Shown here: positions 11,189-22,360 of the stretch, piece after piece | Position numbering within the stretch: position 1 is the first letter of the stretch | How the letters are laid out: each line of letters opens with the position of its first letter | Assembly: GCF_963259705.1 (NCBI RefSeq) | Contig: NC_081847.1 | Span: 75,211,469 to 75,275,468 of the forward strand | Direction: 5' to 3' | DNA from: Myotis daubentonii | Lineage: Eukaryota > Chordata > Mammalia > Chiroptera > Vespertilionidae | Length of the DNA: 64,000 nucleotides | The notes under the pieces: model-generated | Databases searched by the model: none | What the model was told of the DNA's origin: nothing | Seen by the model: the letters and a program-made list of their open reading frames with translations, nothing else | Made by a program: the position numbers and the translations under genes

Positions 11189-11945
11189 GCTGTTGTCAAT
11201 TAATATCGAGCATGTCTCCTTACAAAAGACTTCATCCAGCCAAACCAGGACTCATATGTAAATCCCCTTGCTTATTAACCTGCCACCTACCAATCTGGAA
11301 CAATGCCTGCCTTTTTCTTTGGCCTCTCCCTGCCTCTGCTATGGGGGCCAGCGTCAGGTTTCACCTAAGAAGCTTCCCAAGAGGCTGCAACCCAACATTG
11401 CTGTATTGTTTTTGCCAAAATATTGACCTTTTTTCAACAAGATAAAAGATAAGATAGGAACTGGAACAAAGCCTGTGCTCAAAAGGGGCTTCCTTTCTTC
11501 TCCTGTTATACATGATAAATTATCATCACTATATCTTAATAATTTCTTGAAACCTTTACCCAAGAAAACCATTGCAAAGAATACCTTATCCTCATCAGCT
11601 CTGTTTATGTTCTGAATTCCCTCCTTTTCAAAACACATTTCAAACCTAAATGTCTAGAACATTTTAGCATTGTTCCTGCAAGGTCTCTTCTTCCCACACC
11701 AGGGTTTAACCCCCCGAGGTGTCTCCTTCACTACCTCACTTCTCCTGGTCCACCTCAGTATAATATTCTGGTATGAGATCTTTTACAAGAACAGCTGTTG
11801 TCAATCAATATCAAATATGTCTCCTCCTTACAAAAGACTTCATTCAGTCAAACCAGAACTGCTTCCCCCTTATGTACATCCCACGGCCCACTCTGGCTGC
11901 CTATGGTTGTTTTTCCCTTGGGAAAATTCTCTATGCTTATGTGAG
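11189..11945. repeat. Pair of related direct repeats
   Basis: The segment at 11189-11260 (GCTGTTGTCAATTAATATC, then TTACAAAAGACTTCAT) recurs at 11793-11870 in the same orientation at roughly 85-90% by eye. The spacing is about 600 bp. The family was not recognised. A 94-codon minus-strand ORF (11354-11638) lies between them without a match I know. Confidence 0.5.
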
Positions 11946-12144
11946 TAACAAGTTTGTAATTCTTGCAAACCACAAATGTCTTCATTTTTCCACTTGTAAA
12001 ACAAGAATGAAAATAGCCCCCACCCCCAATCCAGCATTCCCTCTCACACAGTTTTTCATTTTGAGTGGTGACCCATTAGTGAGTTATGAGATTAATGTAG
12101 TGGATCATTACTAGCATTTTGTAATAATGAACTAGAAATAGAAG

Positions 12145-12247
12145 AAAAAGTTGTACATAAACAGTATTGCTTTCTGGGACAAATGCCTTCATTTGCTTTC
12201 TGAAGGCATTTGTCCCAGAAAGCAATACTGTTTATGTACAACTTTTT
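12145..12247. repeat. Perfect inverted repeat, 47-bp arms
   Basis: The left arm 12145-12191 and right arm 12201-12247 are exact reverse complements around a 9-nt loop (12192-12200). The transcribed strand would fold into a perfect long hairpin. The 10-mer TTGCTTTCTG occurs in the left arm (12167-12176) and again across the loop (12193-12202), a possible template-switch point. It lies in DHX35 intron 1. A (GT)n tract follows at about 12252-12270. Confidence 0.9.
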
Positions 12248-13415
12248 TCAGGTGTGTGTGTGTGTGTGTACATGCTGGATCATAGTACAATATATTCTTT
12301 ACTACAGGTCAGGTAAAAAAAACCTCCAAAGTTATTGCTATAAAGTTTTTATCAGGCACATAGTTAGCAATCATTAAATATTTGTTGAATGAATGAAGAA
12401 AAATGGCAGGCCCTTCTGATCCACTTGTACTAGTCAAACTTTTCTACAGAAATCTTAAGCAGCTCATACAAAGCTCTTAAGGCAGAGATCACAAACTGGT
12501 AGAGATCACAAACTAGTTACTCAAGGTCCCAAAACATGCCTTGATTAAAATGTTTGAAATAGTTCATTTAAAACATGTAAAAATTTCCCATTCAAATCTG
12601 GATATTTGGCTTAAAAACAAAATCTGGCAATTCTGAGCCCATATGACACCCAATCATTCCACCCATCTGACACCCTATCATTCCACCCAACAGTGTCACT
12701 TATTTAGACTGTCTGAAAGGTGCTTGTAGCTACCTGAGCTTATGACTCCCAGCCTAGAGGATATATTCGTGATTCCAACATCTAGACATATCTGGCCTCA
12801 ACCACATTCTTGACCTTCACCATGTATCTCCCACATCCTACTTTCATACCTTGAACTTCAGTTTCTTCATCTGTAAAATGAGAGTGATACCAGATGATCC
12901 AAGTAAAAGTGACTAGCATCAAGTTAGGGCCCTATAAGTACAGTATGTTCTAAATCCATTCCCACCTCAGTTAATGATAACAGTTTACCCATTCCTAGAC
13001 CAGTGGTTCCCACACTTTGATATAAGCTGGAATCAGCTGAGAAATCTTTAAAAAATACTAAAGCTTGGTTCCTAACCCTCCTGACTTCTGATTTATTGCC
13101 ATGAGGTATGACAGAACAGCAAAATATTTAAAAGCTTCTCAAGTGATTCAACTACACAGCAAAATTTGAGAACTACTTACCTGGTCACCTAATCCAGAAA
13201 TGAGTCATTACTGACTTCACTTTGCCCTCCATCTGCCTCTAAAATGTCTCTCCAATAAGGTCCCTCCTCTCTGCTCCCATGCCAAAATTAAGGATTTTAA
13301 TATTCTTCCTCAATTTTAGTAGTACCTTCTCTTAAGGGTGCCCCTGACTCTAATTTCCACCCCTGACCATTCCACACAACACTGCCAAAGTTATATTTCT
13401 AAAATAAACCTGATC

Positions 13416-13620
13416 ACCCGGAAGGCATGGCTCAGTGGTTAAGCTATGAACTAGGAGACCACCGTTCGATTCCCAGTCAGGCCACATATCCAGGTTATGG
13501 ACTCCATCGTCAGTGTGGGGCGTGCAGGAGGCAGCCGATCAATGATTCTCTCTCAGCATTGCTGTTTTTTTCTCTCCCTCTCCCTCTCCTTTCCTCTCTA
13601 ATATCAATAAATATATACTT
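13416..13620 (+). mobile_element. Ves SINE
   Basis: Contains GGCATGGCTCAGTGGTTAAG, GTTCGATTCCCAGTCAGG and a CT-rich 3' part. The target duplication AAAATAAACCTGATC is visible at about 13401-13415 and 13621-13635. Confidence 0.88.
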
Positions 13621-13747
13621 AAAATAAACCTGATCTTGTCATCCCTTGCTTAAAAGCAATGAAGTCCAAATTCTTTAACTTGCCATGAGAGCTCTCATAG
13701 TGAGGCCCCTGTCTTTCTAGCTTCATCTTCTGCTATACCCCAAAATA

Positions 13748-14048
13748 CAGGGTGGGGGAAAAGTAGGTTTACAGTTGTAAGTATGGAAAACAGTTTATTC
13801 TTGTGTTATTATTTATTACTAGTAGCCCTGCGCATGAATCTGTGCACCAGTAGCTCGCTGCCCCCCCCCCCTGCCATAGCTCTCCACTGCCTGCTTGTAG
13901 CTCACTGCCCCACCCTCCTGCTGATCTGTGATCCGGTTGTGATGCGGTCAGTCGTTACATAACGACCATTTGCATATTACATCTTTATTATATAGGATTG
14001 TATTATTTTCCATATGAACAACTGTAAAGCTACTTTTGCCCCACCCTA
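13748..14048. mobile_element. Mariner-like MITE (TIR, TA site)
   Basis: The termini CAGGGTGGGGGAAAAGTAGG and CTACTTTTGCCCCACCCT are inverted repeats that extend inward (GTTTACAGTTGTAAGTATGG versus CCATATGAACAACTGTAAAG). TA flanks both sides. No transposase remains. It is interrupted by a Helitron at 13819-13997. A second copy of the family lies near 59064. Confidence 0.8.
13819..13997 (-). mobile_element. HeliBat-type Helitron, nested in MITE
   Basis: On the minus strand it starts TCCTATATAATAAAG and ends GGGCTACTAG followed by host T, with the sub-terminal GTGCAC region. It is 179 bp. It sits wholly inside the mariner-like MITE and so is younger than it. Confidence 0.82.
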
Positions 14049-14445
14049 TACACCCTACCACTTAACACTATGACACTACCCAATTATTTTGGGGTTTTTG
14101 GGTCATAGTTAAGGCATGCATCCCACTCTGCCTTTGTTCATGTTGCACCCTTTACCCAGAGCTCCATTTAGACAGTCTCCTACCTCTCTGTGGAACAAAA
14201 CCTTATTTGTGCTTCAGTGTCCACCTCAAAAATATCTCTCTTTATGAAATACTTCTCATCCCCATACTCAATCTTTCCCTCCCCTCTATAGTACTTGCAT
14301 ATAATTACAATGGTTAATATGTGTCCAGGGCTAACAGCTTTACATGTACTCTCATTTAATCTTTAAAACAATCCTTGGGTAGATGTTATGCCCAACTTAC
14401 AGATGGGGTAACCGAGACTTTCAGCACTTAAGTGAATTTGCCAAG

Positions 14446-14932
14446 TGTGGGGTGTGGTTATGGTGTTTTGGCCAGGTTCAAGCCTCGGACTAATGAAAAG
14501 ACAGGGTCCTCTCATTGCCACGTGCAAGTCCCAGCTGGAGGGCAGGGCCCTCCCAGCACAATTAGTTGGCTGTGGTTGTAAGCTTGAACCTATGGTACGA
14601 ACACACACCCCACGTGCCTTGTGATAGAGTTCGGGTGCATGTAGTTAAGTGAGGTTGAAACTCACGGGAATGCTGTAAACAACTTGATCACGCCCCTACT
14701 TTGCCTCGTGGCATCTGCTATAAAATAAAGACACGGCTTGTGGGCGCTGGCGCTGTCTTCTCATCAGGGAGCAGCGTCCCACCGAGACCCAGCTTTCGTT
14801 CTCTTGTCTGTCTTTTCTCAATCCTTACACCCCCCCCCCCCCCCCACTCAGGGTCACTGAACCAGGCTGAGCTGGCATGGCACATAAGGCGTCCTGGGGC
14901 TGAGTATGCCATGGCCGTGCCGGACCCCTACA
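14446..14932 (+). mobile_element. Solo endogenous retrovirus LTR
   Basis: The 487-bp element begins TGTGGGGTGTGG, ends CCCCTACA and is flanked by the 6-bp duplication GCCAAG (14440-14445 and 14933-14938). Six bases is usual for ERV2 (betaretrovirus-like) insertions. TATAAAATAAA at 14719-14729 merges a TATA box with an AATAAA signal. A C run lies at about 14829-14845. No internal retroviral sequence is present. It lies antisense in DHX35 intron 1. Confidence 0.75.
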
Positions 14933-15446
14933 GCCAAGTCACCAAGTTAGTAAATGGTAGTCAAGGATGGGCTCTGCTGCTTGACTCAAGCGCCCATTTT
15001 CCTTACCAACACCTTTTCGTGCCTCCTTTTAAAATCTCTTCTAAAGGGTACCCAACTTCATAGTATAATTGAGAGAATAAACCTTGAGAGCAAAGCAGAG
15101 CCCTGGTCTCCCAGATGTCTCCTGGCCACAAGATTTGGTGTTCAATAAGTATATTCTCAATGAATAAACTACATAATGGAATAAAACTCTTAGAGTAATC
15201 CCATGTTCTTTAACTAAAACAATATACGGGTCTGATTTTCAATAGTTCATTCAGGCCTTTATTATACTTAACACTCTGACCTATTATTAAAGGCCTGAAT
15301 AAATAGAGGGTATCTCATTACTTAATGGGAGCTTAGTTTTGGCCGCAAGTAAGACTCAGGATGGATAACTAGCTTATGACCTGAAATGCTGAATCATAAA
15401 ACTGTTAAGTGACAAACTACAGATTTTTAAAAAGAATGAGCACATT

Positions 15447-15672
15447 GCTGAAACCGGTTTGGCTCAGTGGATAGAGCATCGGTCTGCGGACTGAAAGGTC
15501 CCAGGTTCGATTCCGGTCAAGGGCATGTACCTTGGTTGCAGGCACATCCCCAGTGGGAGATGTGCAGGAGGCAGCTGATCGATGTTTCTCTCTCAAGGAT
15601 GTTTCTAACTCTCTATCCCTCTCCCTTCCTCTCTGTAAAAAGTCAATAAAATATATTAAAAAAAAAAAAAAA
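15447..15672 (+). mobile_element. Ves SINE, young
   Basis: Contains ACCGGTTTGGCTCAGTGGAT, GGTTCGATTCCGGTCAAG and an A tail. AAAGAATGAGCACAT is duplicated on both sides (about 15431-15445 and 15671-15685). Confidence 0.9.
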
Positions 15673-16179
15673 GAATGAGCACATCCCTTGCAATGGTTTA
15701 TCTCCCACATCACTTATATGCTTGGTCATAATTTCAGGGATCCACTCTAAAACACCCTTCAAAAGCTTTCCTTGTGTTACCTTCTCCGACTCATTTCATT
15801 TCTGCTGCAATATACTTTGCACATCCAGACCTGCAGAGGTGCAAGCGGTGGAAAAATGAAACTTTTGTTTTTCACTAGAAACTGACGGAAGGGGAGGAAG
15901 TAATGCATCTAGCAGGGTCTCGCGTGTAAACATTCAGTAAAATGCTGATGGGGAAAATTAAAACAAAACAAGCAAAGCATCTTGGGGCTGAGATTCGTGT
16001 TGGCCTGCAAGAGGCGAAGCGCGTGGCAGCCACCATGAAAGAGTTCACTCTCTGGCAGACGCTCGGAGTGGACTAGAAGGACCCTAAGACAAAAGAAGAC
16101 ACTTTCCCTTTTCGTGAGCACAGACTCTGTGCCAGACACGCGTGGTGCTCCTTATTCGAGCCCGCAAGGTGTTATTATT

Positions 16180-17040
16180 CTGCCTGTTTCACGGGCAGGA
16201 GCTGAGGCTCAGATCAAAGGCGCTCGGCTGCGGGCAGAGCGGACAACCCGAACACAGGGAGTCTGACCCCATCCATAGCTGAGCTCCTAAACCCTGAGCG
16301 GCACCGCCTGTCCGGTCACAGAGTCGCCCCAGGGCAGTAACAGGACACGCGTGGGCGCTTTAGCGTTTCCCCATCTCGCGGGTTGGGCAAGACAGGCATC
16401 AGGAGTGAGGTCAACGAGGCCTGGAGGGGCTGAGAGACTCGAACAAGGTCACAGAGAATTTCCGCCCGGGCTGGGAGCGGACCCCCGAGTCCCCGGACCC
16501 CTGTGGGCGCCAGAGCCACAGAGCCGACCAGCACCGGCCGGCCCGCGAGGTCAGGCCTGCGAGCAGGGCCGCCGGCCCCAGGACACCCGCCGCGGGGCCA
16601 AGACCAAAGTCAGGCCGCCGCCTCTGCCCAGCATTCCGCTAAGAGCCTTACCTGGTCGCCAGAACTTCACCGGTCCCACGGGCGCAGCCATGCTGGGGTG
16701 AAAGGTGACGAGAAGGCTCCACCCCTCCGTCGCGCGCCGGCTCGAGCCGGGGGGCGTGGCCCGCGGTGAGTCCAGGCTCCGTGGTTCCCGCGGTGTTACG
16801 GCCACGCCCCCCTTGGCAACCGCCCCTCTGGACCACGTGACCGGAGGCTCGACCTCCCCCCCCGCGAGCGTTCTGGCCCCGCCCCCAGGCCCACGTGATC
16901 CGTGATCCGCTCCGCCGCCGCGGAGAGCAGGGCGCGCTTCTCTGCTGTCTTCAGCTTTGCAGTCACTGTTCCAAGTGGTCTCTTTAGGAGCGTGGCGTGG
17001 CCTGGATGGCGGCCGCTCGCCTCCAGGGGCGAGCTGTGGG
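16180..17040 (-). promoter_or_regulatory. DHX35 promoter and CpG-rich island
   Basis: This GC- and CpG-rich stretch surrounds DHX35 exon 1. Upstream of the ATG on the gene side lie two E-boxes CACGTG followed by A (16834-16839 and 16892-16897), several CCGCCCC-type GC boxes, and a GGCAAC half X-box (about 16815-16820). No TATA box was found near the ATG, in keeping with a housekeeping CpG promoter. Island limits are estimated by eye and the transcription start is not fixed. Confidence 0.6.
16652..16691 (-). CDS. DHX35: DHX35 coding exon 1
   Basis: This is the first coding exon of the DEAH-box RNA helicase DHX35, a spliceosome-associated ATPase of about 703 residues in human. The ATG is the reverse complement of CAT at 16689-16691. 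It encodes MAAPVGPVKFWRP plus the first base of a Gly codon, and the donor GTAAGG follows (16646-16651). I chose this start because the peptide matches the known DHX35 N-terminus and joins exon 2 in phase (G|GT). The exon lies in a CpG-rich promoter. An in-frame upstream ATG exists at 16805, but it would add peptide unlike the family. Confidence 0.93.
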
Positions 17041-17544
17041 AAAAGACCACTGGCACGTAGTGGGCACGGAGACAGTGCAATTAACGGCTAAATACTGATT
17101 ATGTCGCAAGCGATCTCATATCTCAGCTTTACTATTGCTCTTTTACTCTCCTCCATATTTTCAGGTCGAAGCATAATAACTACCTTGTGTGTTTGCTGGT
17201 TCAGTTAATTTTTATTGGGCGCCCGGATACTGCAGTTTTCAGTCCCTACCTTCGTGGAGCTTTTGTTCCGGTGGGTGAAGGCAAAAGTGAATAGGAAGTA
17301 AATGCTTGGTAAACAGTAGTGTTTATTACTATCAGTAAACGAAACAATGGGAGACAGTATAGAAGACTTCAGGAGCCTTGAGAGTAATGCTGAAAAAAAG
17401 GGATAAAAACGGTTTGGAGTAAGAGGATTAGAAATGAGTATGTCAGTTGGGCTAGGACACTAATCCAGTGTCTCCTACAATTTGACTGCTCATATGCTTC
17501 AAATGCTTGTTAAAAATACAGATATTAGTCCCCAATCCATTCTT

Positions 17545-17766
17545 TTTTTTTTTTTAATATATTTTATTGATTTTTTACAGAGAGGAAGGGAGAGAGATAG
17601 AGAGTTAGAAACATCGATGAGAGAGAAACATCGATCAGCCGCCTCCTGCACATCTCCTACTGGGGATGTGCCCGCAACCTAGGTACATGCCCTTGACCGG
17701 AATCGAACCTAGGACCTTTCAGTCCGCAGGCCGACGCTCTATCCACTGAGCCAAACCGATTTCAGT
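17545..17766 (-). mobile_element. Ves SINE
   Basis: A reverse-oriented copy running from a poly(T) start to ACTGAGCCAAACCGATTTC. CCCAATCCATTCTT is duplicated at both ends (about 17531-17544 and 17767-17780). Confidence 0.9.
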
Positions 17767-20700
17767 CCCAATCCATTCTTGAGTCAGAATCCTCAGGGGC
17801 AGAGGCCTGGAAACCTGCGTTTTAAGAAGCCCCACAGATAATTCGTTTTTATCAAGGAGCTTGAGAAAGAGTTCACTAATCCAAAGGAGAGGTAATACTA
17901 GTAAGTTCAAGTAGAGGACTATTTTATGGGTAGGCAACTAGTTGAAAGGAAGTGTGAGGCTTCAGATTAGAGCTGTGAAGGAATTTCTGCACTCTTTCAG
18001 AGAAATTACATAGTCATGGAAAGGTCAGGGGTTGGAAACATGTAGACATGATTTGGAATCCTAACTTTGCCATTTCCTAGTTCCTACCTGTCATCTAATA
18101 TTTAAAAAGGTTGTATTGAATGAGATAACATGTAAAGTACCTAACAGTGTAAGACCTAGCATGTGTCCCAATTCAATCAATGTTAGCTCTCCTTAACTCA
18201 AATAGAGCAAATTCACCAAAAGGAAAAAAAAAAATCTAAATTTACATGCATACATTCATTTTCCAAATATTTTATTTCCATAATAATAAAAAATAGGATT
18301 CAATACCTGATAATCCCTCTGCCTAGAATTCTCCATACATTCTTTAAAATATCCTCATAATGGTCAGCTCTAAGAAGACTTCTCTAAACTCACTATCTGG
18401 CTTCAGCATCCCCCTCTGTAGGCTCAGACCTGTATGCTCACTTTTGTGGTGAACTTACTTAGTTGAACTATAGTTAATATCCAAGTATTACACTGAAAGC
18501 TTCTTGAGGACAAGGACCATGTCACATTCATATTCCTAGCCCAGGAACAAAGTGCCTATTGAGTAATATATATGTGAGCACCATTCATTATACTTATTTT
18601 TTGTTCTTCATAACAGTGATCCTTGTTTTTTGTTTTTTTTTGTCTTATTTCACTAAAGGCCTAAGTACAGAAAACAGAGTTTATACATGAATACAAGGGA
18701 AATGCAATAAATGCCACTTTTATTATTTCTGTATTTTACAAATTACTTAGGTGGTTTCTATAAAGAAGCCTTCCTATTTATAAAGAGACCGTAAAACTAA
18801 AAGAGACTTTAGTCAACATCTAGTCTAGGACAGCATTTGCAATCTTATTCCCCAGAATGTCATCAGTTTGGCTCAAATAAAATCTTATAATTGTTTTTTA
18901 ACCTAAATACTCTGTTTTATAGAAAACAAACAAAACAAAACTGAGGCTCATGGAGGTTAATAGGACTTGGTCAGAATCAATGAGTTAATTTTGCACCAGA
19001 ACTGAAACTAGAACTCAGGCTTTCTGATTTCCAGGCCAGTGTTTTTTCAACCACATGGACCATTTAAAGCCATTAGAACTTAGCTCTCCTAGGTGTGAAT
19101 TAATTTATCTGTCTCAGAAAGTTCTCAAAGCCCAGCTGTCCTTAGTGGGTTGTTTTGTTTACAGATGTCTACTGGAGAAAGCTCCTAAGTAATAACATGA
19201 TGTCGATGGTTTGATTTTACTGTCAAAAACTAGGAATGGTCTCAGTAGACTATCTTATCCTTCCTAATCAACTATTTTCAGAAAGAATGGCCTAAAATAA
19301 CAACTCTAAAATGAAAACCTTTATGTCTTGAGATGGTAATCAGAATTTATTTAGTTTGTTGCCAACAATTCCATGAAAGTTTGATCATTCTGTTACATAA
19401 GGGTTACATTTTGCAACTTCTGAATGATAACAGGTTTTCTAGAAAGATGCTCCTCAAAATCATGTTTCATGGTAGATGAGATAAGTTTTTCTGTGCCTAT
19501 GGTAACTGGTACTTTCTGCCTTGAACCATATTCTGTCTAACCATCTTGGCCATGTTTAGGAGGCAGATTTAGCACTTTTCATCTTCGTACCATTTAAGGC
19601 TTTTATGTAACAAGTGTTATTCTCACTTAAGCAAAAATGGCTCATAAAAGCCCAAGAGTAGTTGTGACTTGAGACACAGCTGCATTTGTGATCATATCAT
19701 TCTCTCTTCTAGTGACCTAGGTGTCATGCAATAACTAGATGGCCATGTCAGTTTAGCCACCACATCCTCTCGACATCAAGTTTCTTTCCAAAAGTACCTG
19801 GCCATATATCCATCCTTGAATCAGTCACAAGGGCCAACGACTATGATGTGCTGGCTTACACCTAGGTCACCCACTCCACCCCAAGTCAGGTGTGGTCAGC
19901 TTCACCAGAACCATATGGCCTAACAGTTGGGAACAGAATGCTTCCTCAGAGAGAAATTTGAAGGTAAGAGGATGAGAGGGCAAATGAATGAAGTAAAAAT
20001 TACAGATGTCCATACCACCACCTATGTAGTCATGTGCTAGAACTCTTGGCTTCCTAAGAAAAATTCTAATTTCCCTTGAGTCTGCTTCATCAAGCCACAT
20101 CAGAGAGAGCTACCTCCCAGCCTGAAAAGAGGTTGTCCTTTGTAGAATTGCTTTTACAGAATTGTACTATACTGGGATTTTCCACTGAGTCTAAGGTGCA
20201 GCCCTCTGAAACTTGTAACATCTGTAAACCTGCCTGGTTTGTTGGCTTGCACACAAGAATCAAGTTCACACATGTTTTAGCATACGTGTTTACTTAGCTC
20301 AAGGATTCGGGTACAGAGATCCCTAAGGAAGGAGACTCAGCCATCAGGGGAGCCTATCATATTGGCCTGAGGAACATGCATGTCTATGGAGTTGGATGAG
20401 CTGGGGAGGGCCTCCTGAGGTAGGTCAGGAAGTATTCTACAGATAGAATGACTGTATGCTTTATTATTCAAACGGGGACACTTGAAAATGAAACGGGGTG
20501 TTCACAGGAATGAACTGCAACTCTGCCAGGCAAATGGGGGCGCATTTCCAGGTGGCACCAGTGAACCTACTGAATAATGTTAATAATGCTCATCTGAACA
20601 CATTCAACATAAGGCACACGTTCCATGCTCACTTCGTCTGAATACATCTAATTTCCAGGTATGGACAACTGCCCTTGGGGGGTTTAGTGTTTGAGCACAC

Positions 20701-20924
20701 CCAGAATATCTGTCATTGTGTTTATTATCAGAATGCTTGACCTATCATTTTGATAAGAGGATACTTGTGAGAAATTCTTACCTGATTTTAGTACTGAGGA
20801 TTGTTCTTCCTATACCTGCATTTTGCTCTTAGATCTGAGGGACATTGTGAATGGTAGATCCAACGAGGGTTCTCTTTCTGCCCTGGCCACTCAGAAGCTT
20901 CCTACCCAAAGTAAGTGTGTTGGT

Positions 20925-21080
20925 CACTGGGGCTCACACCTGTAGGGCACACACTGGGGCACATTCCTGACTCATTTGCATTCCCCACCCTTGGGTTTTT
21001 CATGTAGAGGCAGGCGATAAATGTTTTTCTCTCTCCCTGTCTTCCTCTCTAAAAATCAATAAAAACATACAGTATTAAAA
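20925..21080 (+). mobile_element. Degraded Ves-like SINE
   Basis: Recognisable by GGCTCACACC, the CTCTCTCCCTGTCTTCCTCT region and the end AAATCAATAAAAAC. The tRNA-related part is poor. It abuts the FBXO6-like retrocopy. Confidence 0.55.
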
Positions 21081-21091
21081 ACAAACAAACA

Positions 21092-22360
21092 AGAAGCTGA
21101 CGTCCTGCCTGGTGCTCAGGACAGGCAGGGGGGTGACAGGCACGATAGGAAGCAGGATTAGGAGGCCCAGGCCCAGGACCCTGAAAGATCTGAGGAATCC
21201 ACCTCCTTGGTCAGGGCTCATAACCACCATACTTGCCCCCTACACACACACACAGGCCTGTGTGTGCACCCCAGCCCAGCTATGGCCCTGGTCAGCATCA
21301 GTGAACTGCCTGAGAACATCCTGCTGGAGGTATTCACATACGTGCCTGCCCATCAGCTGGTATTGGACTGCTGCCCTGTCTGCAGCCTCTGGCGCGACCT
21401 CATTGACCTTGTGGCCCTCTGCAAACACAAGAGCCTGCGTGAGGGCTTCATCACCGAGGACTGCAATGAGCCTGTGTCTGACTGGAAGATTTTTTACTTT
21501 TTGTGCAGCCTCCGCAGGAACCTCCTACGCAACCCATGTGCTGAAGAGGGTATGAGATCCTGGCAAATCGACTACAATGGGGGGGACCACTGGAAGGCGG
21601 AGAGCTGACCTGGAGGCCATGGGCAAGATTTTCCTACCTCTAAGGTCAGGAAGTACTTCGTCACATCCTTTGGGTTATGCCTCAAGTCCCAGATGGTGGA
21701 CCTCAAAGCTGAGGGCTACTGGGAGGAACTAATGGACATAATCCGGCCTGACATCGTAGTGAAGGGGTGGTTCGCCGCCAGAGCAGACTGTGGCTGCACC
21801 TACAACATCCGAGTCCAGCTGGTCTCAGCCAACTACATTGCCTTGGCCTCCTTCGAGCCCCCACCTGTGACCATCCAGCAGTGGAACAATGCCCAGTGGA
21901 CAGAGGTCTCTCACACCCTCTCAGATTACCCTCCAGGCGTCCGCCACATCCTCTTCCAGCATGGGGGCAAAGACACCCAGTTCTGGGCAGGCTGGTATGG
22001 GCCCCGTGTCACCAACAGCAGCATCGTCATCAGCCCTAAGATGACGGGGAACCCAGCGGCCTCCACAACTCAGCCCAAGACCACGCAGGAGCAGGAGCAG
22101 GGGCGGGAATGGGAACGGGAAGGGGGTGAGAACTTTAATAACTTGCCCTCCCCATTTCATTTCTGGACCCTTCTGACAGTCTGGATCTGATAGCCTCTGT
22201 CCCCGCCAGCCAAGTGCCAAAGGTCTCCTCCAGGCAAGAGATGAGCAGTGGGGGGCAGGGAGGCCCTTGCCCGGGGACCTCCTGCCACAGTTCTAACCTT
22301 GGGCAAACCCACTGTTGTGTAGCTCTCACTTCTTGTCATAATAAATGTTTCCAATAAAAC
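21092..22360 (+). pseudogene. FBXO6P: FBXO6-like processed pseudogene (retrocopy)
   Basis: An intronless copy of an F-box/FBA gene. The reading frame begins at ATG 21282 (MALVSISELPENILLEVF) and stays in one frame to the stop at 22188-22190, about 302 codons against 293 for human FBXO6. A single TGA at codon 109 (21606-21608) interrupts it. The F-box (about residues 7-52) and the glycoprotein-binding FBA domain (about 110-285, ending WAGWYGPRVTNSSIV) are both recognisable. The tail SPKMTGN resembles FBXO6 more than FBXO44 or FBXO2. In the sugar-binding loop the family QYW reads QFW. An AATAAA signal at about 22339-22344 and an A-rich end support retrotransposition. FBXO6 is an SCF ubiquitin-ligase receptor for N-glycosylated ERAD clients. 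The copy is most likely dead, or it could express a 108-residue F-box peptide. Confidence 0.85.

Larger units (their letters stand above)
9893..16651 (-). other. DHX35 intron 1
   Basis: This 6.8-kb intron holds two related segments near 11.2 and 11.8 kb, a perfect hairpin at 12145-12247, two Ves SINEs, a mariner-like MITE with a Helitron inside, and a solo LTR. A long G run lies at about 11093-11112. Short tandem duplications occur near 12485-12515 and 12643-12690. The other stretches (9893-11185, 12270-13400, 14050-14440, 14940-15440, 15690-16180) show no gene. Confidence 0.7.

Noticed and set aside
16551..16805. Upstream in-frame ATG (16805) as the DHX35 start
   Set aside because: The extra peptide is unlike DHX35 from other mammals, and the ATG at 16691 gives the exact family N-terminus.
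21112..21555. 147-codon ORF in a second frame over the FBXO6-like copy
   Set aside because: It is a shadow frame; the F-box protein similarity is in the frame starting at 21282.
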